Positions 16,900-24,860 of a DNA stretch of 64,000 nt are shown here, piece after piece (the stretch's first letter is position 1; each line of letters starts with the position of its first letter). The position numbers and the translations under genes were made by a program. The notes under the pieces were generated by a model that worked only from the letters and a program-made list of their open reading frames with translations, ran no database searches and was not told where the DNA came from. Source of the stretch: Terriglobia bacterium (GTDB lineage: Bacteria > Acidobacteriota > Terriglobia > Terriglobales > Acidobacteriaceae); NCBI GenBank assembly GCA_020072845.1, contig JAIQGF010000001.1:1-64000 (forward strand). The letters are read 5' to 3'.

Positions 16900-17121
16900 T
16901 TTCCTCTTGATTAATCGCTTGAGAAATCAATTGCGTCTGCCTATGTCGGTCGGTGGCGCGGGATTTTCGTCGTCATGGACAACCAGATGACACTGACCCA
17001 CTACCGGCGCCTCTTTGCGATTGCCAACTGCGCCATGTTCCGCAATAATAAGCGTTTGTCTTAACTCCTCGGTCATCCGCAGGAAACCCATCAAGGAACC
17101 AGCAGGAAAGGAAGTTGCTCT

Positions 17122-17379
17122 GTGTTAATGATTCGACTGGCGCGCGTGGGCGCGCGTAAACAACCTCACTACCGCATCGTGGTGATCGAAAAAGAGCGGG
17201 CGCGCAACGGGCGCTCGGTGGAAGTGGTGGGCACCTACAACCCGCGCACCAACCCGGCCAGCGTCGAACTGAAGCGCGACCGCATTGATCATTGGGTCGG
17301 CAAGGGCGCCAAAATGTCGGAAACGGTGGCGCGCCTGGTCTCCAAGCACACCCCCGTGAGCGCCGAACCGGCAGCGTAA
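17122..17379 (+). CDS. rpsP: 30S ribosomal protein S16
   Basis: A small-subunit assembly protein, 85 residues. It reads MLMIRLARVGARKQPHYRIV, then ARNGRSVEVVGTYNPRTNPA, which are the S16 hallmarks. A GTG start at 17122 is chosen because it gives the usual three residues before IRL and has GGAAG 7 bases upstream; the ATG at 17128 is the alternative. It is the first gene of the rpsP-khpA-rimM-trmD-rplS-rnhB block. In many genomes it directly follows ffh, which here lies 2.6 kb upstream. Confidence 0.95.
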   Translation: MLMIRLARVGARKQPHYRIVVIEKERARNGRSVEVVGTYNPRTNPASVELKRDRIDHWVGKGAKMSETVARLVSKHTPVSAEPAA

Positions 17380-17385
17380 TTCTCT

Positions 17386-17664
17386 ATGTCGAGCGAGCCA
17401 TCCGCAGCGCGTCCTGAGCAGCCCGAGCCCGACTTGCGCGCGCTCGTCGAGCAGATCGTCAAGTCGTTGGTCGATGCGCCCGACGATGTGTCGGTGGAGG
17501 CGGTCGAAGAACACGACGCCACCGTCCTGGAACTGCGGGTTGCGCCCGGCGACGTGGGCAAAGTCATTGGCAAGCAGGGCCGGACGGCGCGCGCCTTTCG
17601 CAACATCCTGGGCGCCGCCGGCATGAAGCTGGACCGCCGCTTCGAATTGGAGATCCTGGAATAG
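17386..17664 (+). CDS. khpA: KH-domain RNA-binding protein KhpA
   Basis: A 92-residue protein. A short acidic N-terminus precedes the region LRALVEQIVKSLVDAPDDVS. The single KH domain has its binding loop in VGKVIGKQGRTARAFRNIL (GxxG as GKQG). KhpA binds structured RNA and in several bacteria partners with KhpB to affect cell division and elongation. It sits 6 bases after rpsP, the common location. Its stop TAG (17662-17664) overlaps the region where rimM must start. Confidence 0.93.
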   Translation: MSSEPSAARPEQPEPDLRALVEQIVKSLVDAPDDVSVEAVEEHDATVLELRVAPGDVGKVIGKQGRTARAFRNILGAAGMKLDRRFELEILE

Positions 17665-17690
17665 CCGACGAGTTCATCACCATCGCCCGC

Positions 17691-18227
17691 GTGGTCAAGA
17701 CGCAAGGGCGCCACGGCGAAGTCGCGGCCGATGTCCTCACCGATTTTCCCGAACGGTTCGCGCAACGCAGGCTGGTGTTCGCCCTCGCCGAGAGTGGCGC
17801 GCGCCGCGAACTGCGCGTCGAGAGCTTCTGGCCGCATAAGCAACGCCTGGTGCTGAAGTTTGCCGGCGTGGATTCTATTAACGATGCCGAAGCGCTCATC
17901 GGGTGCGAGATCCAGATCCCCCGCGAGCAGCGGGCCGCGCTCGAAGAAGGATCGGCGTACGTCGGCGACCTGGTCGGTTGCGAAGTGATGGCCGCCGGGC
18001 GCGCCGTCGGAACCGTGGCCGATGTTCAGTTTGGAGCCGGTGAGGCGCCGTTGCTGGTGGTCCGAGAGGGCCAGCAGGAACACCTGATCCCCCTGGCGCA
18101 GGCATACTTGCAGCGCATTGACACGGCGGCGAAGCGCATCGAAATGGAGCTGCCGGAAGGCATGTTGGAACTGGACGCGCCACTTTCGAAGGAAGAGAAA
18201 GATTTGCAGCAGAAGAAAAGCTCTTAG
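17691..18227 (+). CDS. rimM: Ribosome maturation factor RimM, start uncertain
   Basis: A 30S maturation protein that binds S19 and works near the 16S 3' domain. From the GTG at 17691 it is 178 residues: MVKTQGRHGEVAADVLTDFP, then FWPHKQRLVLKFAGVDSIND, the PRC-barrel part GDLVGCEVMA, and EHLIPLAQAYL near the end. The same frame codes DEFITIARV directly upstream, which matches the family N-terminal strand, but no ATG, GTG or TTG is available there. The GTG start therefore removes conserved residues. The true start may be an ATA overlapping the khpA stop, or there may be a sequence error. Family is certain; start is not. Confidence 0.9.
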   Translation: MVKTQGRHGEVAADVLTDFPERFAQRRLVFALAESGARRELRVESFWPHKQRLVLKFAGVDSINDAEALIGCEIQIPREQRAALEEGSAYVGDLVGCEVMAAGRAVGTVADVQFGAGEAPLLVVREGQQEHLIPLAQAYLQRIDTAAKRIEMELPEGMLELDAPLSKEEKDLQQKKSS

Positions 18228-18315
18228 CTGTTAGCTCTCAGCTTTTAGCCAGAGTGCAGCCGGGCAGACTTTTCGGTTTGTCTGGCTAAGAGCTAGAAGC
18301 TAAGAGCTAATAGCT
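18219..18315. repeat. AGCTCTTAGCTG / AGCTAAGAGC inverted word array
   Basis: A left arm at about 18219-18252 and a right arm at about 18282-18315, each made of near-repeats of TTAGCT/AGCTAA, pair across a central loop containing GCAGACTTTTCGGTTTGTC. The rimM stop (TAG, 18225-18227) is inside the left arm and trmD starts 5 bases after the right arm. An AGCTAAGAGC array of the same flavour also precedes ffh (13062-13092) and overlaps the end of rnhB. Confidence 0.75.
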
Positions 18316-18319
18316 GTTT

Positions 18320-19150
18320 ATGAAATTTGAGCTCATCACCATCTTCCCGGATTTTTTTCGTGGGCCGCTCGAGTATGGCATCGTGCGGCGGGCGCGGGAG
18401 TCTGGCCTGGTGGAGATCAACATCCACGACCTGCGCTCGTTCACCAAAGACAAGCACCGCACCGTGGATGATCGTCCTTTTGGCGGCGGCGAGGGCATGG
18501 TGCTGAAGCCGGAGCCGATCTTCGATTGCCTGGATTTCCTGCGCGTCGCGCCCCGCCAGGAGAGGATTTCGCGCCGGGTCAAAGAATCCGTCGTGCTGCT
18601 GTCGCCGCAAGGCGAACTGTTCAACCAGCGAATCGCGGCAGAAATGTCCGAACTCGACCGCGTGTTCCTCATCTGCGGCCGCTACGAGGGCGTAGACGAG
18701 CGGGTGAGCGAGTTTCTGGCCGATCGCGAAATTTCCGTGGGAGATTTCGTGCTGAGCGGCGGCGAGCTGCCGGCGGCGATCATTGTGGACGCGGTCACGC
18801 GCCTGCTTCCCGGGGCGTTGGGCAATGAGGCCTCCGCGCGGACCGAGTCGTTCGGCACGGGCGAGGTAAATCCTCGCCTGCCGGTGGATGCCGAGGGCAA
18901 ACGCATTCCGGATTCGACGATCAGCGCCGGCGGGCTGCTCGATTATCCCCACTACACGCGCCCGTCGGATTTTCGCGGGATGCTTGTCCCCGAGCCGCTG
19001 GCCTCAGGCGACCACGAGGCCATCCGGCGCTGGCGGCGCAAAAGGGCTCTGGAGAAAACCTTGCGCAACCGCCCGGAGTTGCTGGAACGGGTGGAGCTGA
19101 GCAAAGAGGATCGCGAAATCGTGGAAGAACTTCGGCAAAGCCGCAGATGA
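18320..19150 (+). CDS. trmD: tRNA (guanine-37-N1)-methyltransferase
   Basis: Methylates G37 of tRNAs to prevent +1 frameshifting, using S-adenosylmethionine. It is 276 residues. The start is [20 protein letters not shown]. Conserved parts are [44 protein letters not shown] (SAM knot) and [27 protein letters not shown] lies in the C-terminal domain. The C-terminal tail is longer than usual. The last codons and the TGA stop fall in a CGCAGAT-type inverted array (19141-19204), so the C-terminal residues derive from repeat sequence. Confidence 0.97.
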   Translation: MKFELITIFPDFFRGPLEYGIVRRARESGLVEINIHDLRSFTKDKHRTVDDRPFGGGEGMVLKPEPIFDCLDFLRVAPRQERISRRVKESVVLLSPQGELFNQRIAAEMSELDRVFLICGRYEGVDERVSEFLADREISVGDFVLSGGELPAAIIVDAVTRLLPGALGNEASARTESFGTGEVNPRLPVDAEGKRIPDSTISAGGLLDYPHYTRPSDFRGMLVPEPLASGDHEAIRRWRRKRALEKTLRNRPELLERVELSKEDREIVEELRQSRR

Positions 19151-19204
19151 ACGCAGATCTACGCAGATCTAACAAAATCTGCGTCCATCAGCGTTAATCT
19201 GCGG
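19141..19204. repeat. CCGCAGAT inverted array overlapping the trmD 3' end
   Basis: A left arm CCGCAGATGAACGCAGATCT (19141-19160), extended to about 19170, and a right arm ending in TTAATCTGCGG (19194-19204) are reverse complements with few mismatches. It starts inside the trmD coding end, whose TGA is at 19148-19150. The word (A)TCTGCG(T) recurs within each arm. Confidence 0.75.
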
Positions 19205-19304
19205 CGAATCCGCCTGAAGCCTGCAGCCCGCGGCCTGTTCTGCCTAGCGCCCAACCCCAAGTGGCTGTTATATTGAAAGTTCGATTTTACGAAGGAAAAG
19301 TGTC

Positions 19305-19652
19305 ATGTCCACCTCACCGATACTGCAGAAGCTGATTGCCAAGGCGCAGCGCACCGACCTGCCGCCATTCCATGCCGGCGACACCGTGCGCGTGCACGTC
19401 AAGATCAAGGAAGGCGACAAGGAGCGCTTGCAGGCGTTTGAAGGCGTGGTCATCGCCCGCAGCCGCGGCGCCCAGCCCAGCTTCACCGTCCGCAAGATCA
19501 GCTTTGGCCACGGCGTCGAGCGCATCTTCCCCCTCAACTCCAAGGTCATTGACAAGATCGAAGTCCTGCGCTCGGCGCGCGTCCGCCGCGCCAAGCTGTA
19601 CTTTCTCCGTGCCCGCCGCGGCAAGGCTGCCCGCCTGCGCGAAGCGGAATAG
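19305..19652 (+). CDS. rplS: 50S ribosomal protein L19
   Basis: A large-subunit protein at the subunit interface, 115 residues. Conserved elements are [54 protein letters not shown] and [21 protein letters not shown] purine-rich GAAGGAAA sequence precedes the ATG. It follows trmD in the normal order, and rnhB lies downstream. Confidence 0.97.
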   Translation: MSTSPILQKLIAKAQRTDLPPFHAGDTVRVHVKIKEGDKERLQAFEGVVIARSRGAQPSFTVRKISFGHGVERIFPLNSKVIDKIEVLRSARVRRAKLYFLRARRGKAARLREAE

Positions 19653-19758
19653 GTTTCAGGCATTAGGCTTTGGGCGTTAGGCTTTCGGCGTTAAGTCTCG
19701 GGTTCGCCAACTGCGATAAGATGAACCCCAACGCCCAAGGCCTAACGCCTAAAGCCTT
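19653..19758. repeat. GGCGTTAGGCTTT / AAAGCCTAACGCC inverted array
   Basis: A left arm of words such as TTAGGCTTTGGGCGTTAGGC (around 19664-19692) and a right arm of AACGCCCAAGGCCTAACGCC (around 19729-19748) are near reverse complements. A 35-base loop separates them. This is the whole rplS-rnhB spacer. The rnhB frame can be read upstream into it, but only as repeat. Confidence 0.7.
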
Positions 19759-19813
19759 TTCTGTGCCCCGTTTGCTCAAACCCGTGGATGAGATTTCGCC
19801 CTCCGCGGCGAAA

Positions 19814-20479
19814 ATGCGCCTGCTCAAACGGCTGAAGTGCACTCTGAAGTTCGAGAAGCAGGCTTGGGCTGCCGGCGCGACGCTGGTAGCGGGCGTGGAC
19901 GAGGTCGGGCGCGGCGCATTCTTCGGGCCCGTGGTTGCCGGTGCGGTGATTCTCGATCCCCACTACCGCATCCGCGGCCTGCGCGATTCCAAGCTCCTGC
20001 CTGCGCCCCGCCGCGAAATCCTGGCGCAGCGGATCAAGGACCATTGCATCGCCTGGGCGGTGGCAGCGGTGGACGCCGCGCGCATCGACCAGATCAACAT
20101 CTACCACGCCTCGCTGCTGGCCATGGTGGAGGCCGTCACGCAACTGCAACCGCCGCCCGACCACCTGCTGCTCGACGCGGTGCGCGTCGAGTACCAGTGC
20201 CCGCAGACCAAGATCATTCACGGCGACGCCCTGTCGGCCTCGATCGCCGCCGCCTCCATCGTCGCCAAGGTCTACCGCGACGAACTCGTCAGCCGCTGGG
20301 CGCCGGTGTATCCCGCCTACGATCTCGCCTCCAACAAGGGCTATCGCAGCCCCAAGCACATTGCCAGCTTGCGCAAGTTCGGGCCCTCGCCGCTGCATCG
20401 CCAGTCATTCGCGCCGGTGTGGATGGCGCAGCATCCGCAGGAAGTCCTGGAATTCATGCTGTCGGAAGATAGCGATTAG
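19814..20479 (+). CDS. rnhB: Ribonuclease HII
   Basis: Removes ribonucleotides and RNA primers from DNA-RNA duplexes. From the ATG at 19814 it is 221 residues. The active site is VAGVDEVGRGAFFGPVVAGA (Asp-Glu pair of motif DEVGRG), followed by LRDSKLLPAPRREILAQRI, HLLLDAV and SIVAKVYRDEL. A GTG at 19763 would add 17 residues (VPRLLKPVDEISPSAAK); neither start has a clear ribosome binding site. The gene ends the conserved translation block; its TAG stop lies in an AGCTCTTAGCTC word. Confidence 0.95.
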   Translation: MRLLKRLKCTLKFEKQAWAAGATLVAGVDEVGRGAFFGPVVAGAVILDPHYRIRGLRDSKLLPAPRREILAQRIKDHCIAWAVAAVDAARIDQINIYHASLLAMVEAVTQLQPPPDHLLLDAVRVEYQCPQTKIIHGDALSASIAAASIVAKVYRDELVSRWAPVYPAYDLASNKGYRSPKHIASLRKFGPSPLHRQSFAPVWMAQHPQEVLEFMLSEDSD

Positions 20480-20723
20480 CTCTTAGCTCATAGGCCCGAG
20501 TTTTGGATGTGGCACACGCGCCCCCGCGTGTGCAAAGCCCTCGTCCGCAGCTTCGTTTTCAATCGACAATCGGCAATCGACAATCGGAAATGCTCTTGCT
20601 CCAATTCAACCATACGTTTTGTAGCCCTCGGCCGCCGCTTCCCCCTCGACTGCGGAGCAAAGCGTCTTCTCAGCCGTATCCGACATCTAAGCTGCCGATG
20701 TGTAGCGCCTTGTAAGATGCCCG

Positions 20724-21476
20724 ATGCGAGGACCGATGCTGCGACTCTTGTGTGTGACTGCTCATCCTGACGACGAAGCCGGAGGCTTCGGCGGGTCGCT
20801 GCTGCTCTATCGCGAGCGCGGCGTCCAGACCTACGTTATCTGCCTCACCCCGGGACAGGCGGCGACACACCGCGGAAATGCCAACTCGGACGAAGAACTT
20901 GCGGCGCAGCGGCGGCGGGAGTTTCAAGACGCATGCCGCATCCTCAACCTCACGCGCGGCGAAGTGCTCGGCTACCCCGATGCCGCCCTCGATCGCGCCG
21001 ATTTCTACCGCGTCGTCGAAGACCTGGTGCTCAGGATTCGCACCATCCGTCCGCAGGTGATCCTCACCTTGGGCCCGGAGGGCGCCATCACCGCCCATCC
21101 CGACCATTCCATGGCCGCCCTGTTCGCCACCATGGCGTTTCACTGGGCGGGACGCGCCAATCGCTACGTCGAGCAACTCACCGACGGCGTCAGCCCGCAT
21201 CGCACCCAGAAGCTGTACTACTCCACCGCGTTGTTCACTCTGCCCGACCGTCAACCGGTCGCGCTGCCGCCGGCCACCGCCACGATTGAAATTGGCGATT
21301 ACCTGGAAACCAAGATTGCCGCCTTCAAGGCGCACGCCAGCCAGGCGCCGCTGTTTACTCTGTTTGAGAACCACGTGCGCCGGCGCGGCCATCAGGAGCA
21401 GTTTCACCTGGCAGCGCGCTCCGTGCCCAGCGTGATGAAACCAGAAACGGATTTATTTGAAGGAGTGGAGGAGTAA
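20724..21476 (+). CDS. LmbE/PIG-L family deacetylase
   Basis: A Zn-dependent N-acetylglucosamine-type deacetylase, 250 residues. The zinc motif TAHPDDEAGGFGGSLLLYRE is near the N-terminus, and HPDHSMAALFATMAFHW carries the third ligand. LGPEGAITAHPDHS and a C-terminal RRGHQEQFHL follow. Family members include BshB (bacillithiol), MshB (mycothiol) and glycan deacetylases. No companion bacillithiol genes are in the window, so the substrate is open. An ATG at 20736 (MLRLLCVTAHPD) is an alternative start. Confidence 0.9.
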   Translation: MRGPMLRLLCVTAHPDDEAGGFGGSLLLYRERGVQTYVICLTPGQAATHRGNANSDEELAAQRRREFQDACRILNLTRGEVLGYPDAALDRADFYRVVEDLVLRIRTIRPQVILTLGPEGAITAHPDHSMAALFATMAFHWAGRANRYVEQLTDGVSPHRTQKLYYSTALFTLPDRQPVALPPATATIEIGDYLETKIAAFKAHASQAPLFTLFENHVRRRGHQEQFHLAARSVPSVMKPETDLFEGVEE

Positions 21477-21540
21477 TTTGTAATTTGTGACTTGCGGTTT
21501 GCGATTGGTGATTGGTGATTGGTGACTGCTGATTGCTGAT

Positions 21541-21573
21541 TGTCATTCCGAGCGCAGCGAGGAATCTGCTGTT
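21541..21573. repeat. Interspersed TTCCGAGCGCAGCGAGGAAT repeat
   Basis: A full copy of the dispersed word TGTCATTCCGAGCGCAGCGA then GGAATCTGCTGTT, also present near 8198 and in variant form at 614. It lies in the spacer between the convergent LmbE and M61 genes, next to a GTGATTGGTGATT word array (21497-21540). Confidence 0.7.
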
Positions 21574-21633
21574 GTGCTGTTCCCGACCGCCGATAGCCGA
21601 TCGCCCAATTCCCTCGCAACTCGGAACTTACAT

Positions 21634-23574
21634 CTATTTCCCCACGTGCGCCCGAATCATGTCCCCCAAATAATCCGGCCTTGACGTATCCCGCACCAAA
21701 TGCGGATAGCGATCGCCGTCGTGATAGTTCACCGCATACGTCCTGTAGTATTCCGAGTTTTCCACCAGCAATTGAATGGGCGCTGCGTTGTTCTTCGCCG
21801 CTCTCACCGCGTCGTGCAGCACCTCCGCTGAATATTTGCGCCCGTTCACCGCAACGATTGTCATCCCCGGCATGATTCCCGCCTGGTACGCCGGCATGAA
21901 GAAGACGGAATCGCCCACGCGCCCCGCACGGTTGATGAACAGGCCGAGAGAAAAGCGGAAATCGGCGTCCTGCTCGATGGAATCGCGGGTGCGCTGCAGG
22001 TCGCTGGGCGTGTCGGTGTACACCAGTTTCCAGCCGCTGCCTTCAAGGCCGGCGAGCGGCGCGTCGGGGCCGACATAGTTGACGCGGTCCAGCAGAAATT
22101 TGCGCCAGTCGTTTGGCGCCACCTGGTTGAGCGCGGCAACAACGTCATCCAACGTGTACGGCTTCACCTGCGGCGCAACATTCGTCGGATTGTCGGGCGG
22201 GCCGTAGAAGAGCTTGGCGAAATCGTCCATGGTTTTCTTATTGTTCGTTAGGCGGCGAATGGTGGCGTCCACGTCCAACCAGATGAGCGCGCTTTCGTCA
22301 TAGAAATCCACGCTGCGCCGCCAGCTCGACCACTGCGCCGGCGACTCGTAGAGCAACTGCGCCGCCACCGCGGTATCCTGCAACGGCCGCCACTGCCGGC
22401 CCGGGCGGTGCGCGAGTTCCGCCGCCAGCAGCGCGACGTTGTCGCGAACATCGTCTGCCGACCAGATTCCGCAGCGCGCTGCCAGCAACTTGCCGAAGTA
22501 CTGCGTCAGGCCCTCGTACACCCAGAGCAGCTCGCCCTTCATCGGCTGTTCGAAGTCGGGCGTCGCCAGCCCCAGCGGACGCCGGTACTTCCCGTTCCAC
22601 GAGTGCGTGTACTCATGCGGCAGAAGATCTCCGAACGCCACCCGCCGCAGGTTGTCATCAATCAGCGCGCGCTCGGAGGTGCGGCTGTCATTCGACTCGT
22701 GGTGCTCGAGCCCGAAGTGCGCCACGTGGTCGCTGAGCGACAGCAGGAAGTGGTAGTCGCGGTAGTGCCGCGCGCCGAACAGCACACCCGCTTCGGCAAC
22801 CAGGTTGCTCAGTTGGTTCTCAACCTTGGCGCTGATATCAATCGCAGCGGCGCTGTCGGCGGCGACATCCAGCTCGGCCGGCCGCGCTTCGCCCACCGGC
22901 GACAGCGGCACGGCGCGGAAAAACTCGCCCATGATGACCGGCGAATCCACCAGCGTGGTCAGCGTGGCGGGCTGAAACAAGACGGTGTCGCCCGCCGCCG
23001 TTTCCGATTGCGGCAGCGCCGTCCCAAATTTCCATCCGGCGGGAAGTTGCAGCGATGCCTGGTAGGTGAGCTGGTCGGTAGTGAATCCGGCAGGATAAAG
23101 CAGAAGCTGGTTCCAACTGATGACCGTGAGCTTGTCGGTGGCGCTGGCGCCGGCGGAAAAGCCGCTCTCGCCGGAAACCGGCGAGGTGTAATCCATCGCG
23201 ATCTCGAGTTGGTTCACGCCTGGTGGGACCGTGAGATGGTAGGTGAACATGTCCACGTCATCGCGCCGCCACGGAATCGTCTGCCCTGCGGCGCTGAATT
23301 TCACGCCCACGTTGTCCACCACCGGCCCGCTGGGCATGTGCTCGCCCGGAATCCACTTCGGATAGTGCAGCGTCAGCGGGCCGGGCGTCACCGGCATCGT
23401 CAGTCGCGCATGAAAAAGCTTCTGGGCCGCCTGGCTGGCATCCACCGCCAGCATGATGGTGCCCGGCGGCTTCGCGGAAGCAGGCGCAGGGCGGCGCTGC
23501 GCCTCGGCGGCGAGGCTAAGTGGAAAAATTGCGAGGAGTACGAGGGCAGCAAGCTGAAGACGAGCAACGTTCAT
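21634..23574 (-). CDS. M61 family metalloprotease with C-terminal PDZ domain
   Basis: A glycyl-aminopeptidase-like secreted peptidase, 646 residues. A signal peptide (RLQLAALVLLAIFPLSLAAE) is at the N-terminus. The N-terminal beta domain contains TLHYPKWIPGEHMPSGPVVD. The catalytic zinc site is LLPHEYTHSWNGKYRRP (HExxH) with the downstream Glu in LLWVYEGLTQYFGK. The C-terminal PDZ segment is SVFFMPAYQAGIMPGMTIVA. The start at 23574 is preferred; an in-frame start with an identical ribosome binding site sits 42 bases upstream at 23616. A periplasmic role in peptide turnover is inferred. Confidence 0.92.
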   Translation of the reverse strand: MNVARLQLAALVLLAIFPLSLAAEAQRRPAPASAKPPGTIMLAVDASQAAQKLFHARLTMPVTPGPLTLHYPKWIPGEHMPSGPVVDNVGVKFSAAGQTIPWRRDDVDMFTYHLTVPPGVNQLEIAMDYTSPVSGESGFSAGASATDKLTVISWNQLLLYPAGFTTDQLTYQASLQLPAGWKFGTALPQSETAAGDTVLFQPATLTTLVDSPVIMGEFFRAVPLSPVGEARPAELDVAADSAAAIDISAKVENQLSNLVAEAGVLFGARHYRDYHFLLSLSDHVAHFGLEHHESNDSRTSERALIDDNLRRVAFGDLLPHEYTHSWNGKYRRPLGLATPDFEQPMKGELLWVYEGLTQYFGKLLAARCGIWSADDVRDNVALLAAELAHRPGRQWRPLQDTAVAAQLLYESPAQWSSWRRSVDFYDESALIWLDVDATIRRLTNNKKTMDDFAKLFYGPPDNPTNVAPQVKPYTLDDVVAALNQVAPNDWRKFLLDRVNYVGPDAPLAGLEGSGWKLVYTDTPSDLQRTRDSIEQDADFRFSLGLFINRAGRVGDSVFFMPAYQAGIMPGMTIVAVNGRKYSAEVLHDAVRAAKNNAAPIQLLVENSEYYRTYAVNYHDGDRYPHLVRDTSRPDYLGDMIRAHVGK

Positions 23575-23625
23575 TTCACTCCGCATTTGCTGATGCGAGT
23601 TACCAGCGACGTTCATTTCACTCCG
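23563..23625 (-). repeat. Tandem duplication of the M61 gene RBS and start
   Basis: A 21-base unit (one mismatch) containing CGGAGTGAAATGAACGT occurs at 23563-23583 and 23605-23625, 42 bases apart. Both copies place GGAGTGAA directly before an in-frame ATG. The protein therefore has two equivalent start sites differing by 14 residues. Confidence 0.75.
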
Positions 23626-23631
23626 GAGTTA

Positions 23632-23721
23632 CAGCCCGCGAAGCGGGCGGAATTCGTAAGCCCACCGCGGAAGCGGTGGGGAGGCGTGGAATAAAATTCC
23701 CGAGCGCCAGCGGCGCGGCAC
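23632..23721. repeat. REP-like element, copy 1
   Basis: About 90 bases with three short hairpins: CCCGCGAAGCGGG, CCACCGCGGAAGCGGTGG and GCGCCAGCGGCGC. The connecting words AATTCGT(A/T)AGCCCA and GTGGAATAAAATT recur in the same order at 63687-63773. It lies between the divergent M61 gene and tmk. The shared order of hairpins and linkers shows a dispersed repeat family. Confidence 0.8.
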
Positions 23722-23752
23722 CGCGCAAAAGTGTAGCAGCACGGGTGTTATC

Positions 23753-24448
23753 ATGTCGCCCGTGAGCCCCGGAAAACCAGGCCGGTTCATCACCTTCGAA
23801 GGACTCGACGGCTGCGGCAAGAGCACACAGTCGCAGCGCCTGGCCGAAGTCCTGCGCCAGGAAGGAATCGAGGTGGTGGTGACGCGCGAACCCGGCGGCA
23901 CGCCCGTCGGCGAGCGCATCCGCAGCATCGTCCTTGATTCCGCCACCGCCGGACTGGTCCCGACGGCGGAGCTTGCCCTGCTGTTTGCCTCGCGCGCGCA
24001 ACAGGTGCACGAGATCATTCTCCCTGCGCTTGCAGCCGGTAAATGGGTGCTCTGCGACCGCTTCACCGACTCTTCCGAAGCCTACCAGGGTGGCGGCCGC
24101 GAGCTGGGCAGCGAGACTGTGCTCACCATGCATCGCCTCACCTGCGGCAATGTTTATCCCGATATGACCGTGCTGATGGACTCCGACCCGGCAGCCAGCG
24201 TGGCGCGCGCGCGGCGCCGCAACCTGTCCCGAGTCGCGACCGCGCAGGGCGGCGAGGCCGACGAGAATCGTTTCGAGCAGGAAAACCAGGCGTTCTTTAC
24301 CCGTGTGCACGACGCCTATCTCGCCATCGCCCGGCGCGAACCGCACCGCGTGCTCATGCTCGACGCGCGCCGCCAGCCTGACATCGTGCACCGCGAGATC
24401 GTGGACGCCGTGCGCACACGATTCCTGGGCGCAGCCAAAACGGCGTAA
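23753..24448 (+). CDS. tmk: Thymidylate kinase
   Basis: Phosphorylates dTMP to dTDP. It is 231 residues. The P-loop is FEGLDGCGKSTQSQRLAE. TREPGGTPVGERIRSI carries the DR-type substrate motif, and the segment CDRFTDSSEAYQGGGRELGS follows. The lid region is near ARRRNLSRVATAQGGEADE. The stop is 2 bases from the convergent DUF2442 gene. tmk and holB are commonly neighbours; here a two-gene minus-strand unit separates them. Confidence 0.97.
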   Translation: MSPVSPGKPGRFITFEGLDGCGKSTQSQRLAEVLRQEGIEVVVTREPGGTPVGERIRSIVLDSATAGLVPTAELALLFASRAQQVHEIILPALAAGKWVLCDRFTDSSEAYQGGGRELGSETVLTMHRLTCGNVYPDMTVLMDSDPAASVARARRRNLSRVATAQGGEADENRFEQENQAFFTRVHDAYLAIARREPHRVLMLDARRQPDIVHREIVDAVRTRFLGAAKTA

Positions 24449-24449
24449 T

Positions 24450-24860
24450 CTACCCGGCAACTTTCTTGGGTCTGCCCCCGAGCCGGCCATTTTCGCGTGA
24501 CGCCGAAATCTTCGATGCGCTCCGGGACTTCCCGCCGGCTGCTCCCAGTCTGGACGCCATCCAGCGCTTCGAGCCAAACAGTCCCTCGATGAGCGCAGGA
24601 AGGTACAGGTCGGCATCAAGTTTGGGAAAGTGAATGCCGAAGCCCGAGGGCGTGATTTCGATCTTCCCCAATTGAGAAGGCCGCGCGCGCTCCAGCCCCT
24701 GGGCACGTCGAGGAGGAAACGCCAACTCCACTCCCGAATCGAGGCAGATGACCACGCGATCCAGCCGCCGGTCGTAATGCGCATCCACCGCCGCAGGGAA
24801 TCTCGCACGCCGGTTCCTCGCTCTCTGCTTCGCCAGTTCGAATTCGTCACGCAGCGCCAT
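24450..24860 (-). CDS. DUF2442 domain protein
   Basis: A 136-residue protein. After a basic helical N-terminus (MALRDEFELAKQRARNRRAR) it has the DUF2442 core: HYDRRLDRVVICLDSGVELA, FPPRRAQGLE and IEITPSGFGIHFPKLDADLY, then LPALIEGLFGSKRWMA. The C-terminus is basic, ending GRLGGRPKKVAG. The start at 24860 has a GGGGGAG ribosome binding site and overlaps the DUF4160 gene by 14 bases. DUF2442 proteins often sit beside DUF4160 genes, and a toxin-antitoxin-like role has been suggested for such pairs. That role is inference here. Confidence 0.88.
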   Translation of the reverse strand: MALRDEFELAKQRARNRRARFPAAVDAHYDRRLDRVVICLDSGVELAFPPRRAQGLERARPSQLGKIEITPSGFGIHFPKLDADLYLPALIEGLFGSKRWMASRLGAAGGKSRSASKISASRENGRLGGRPKKVAG

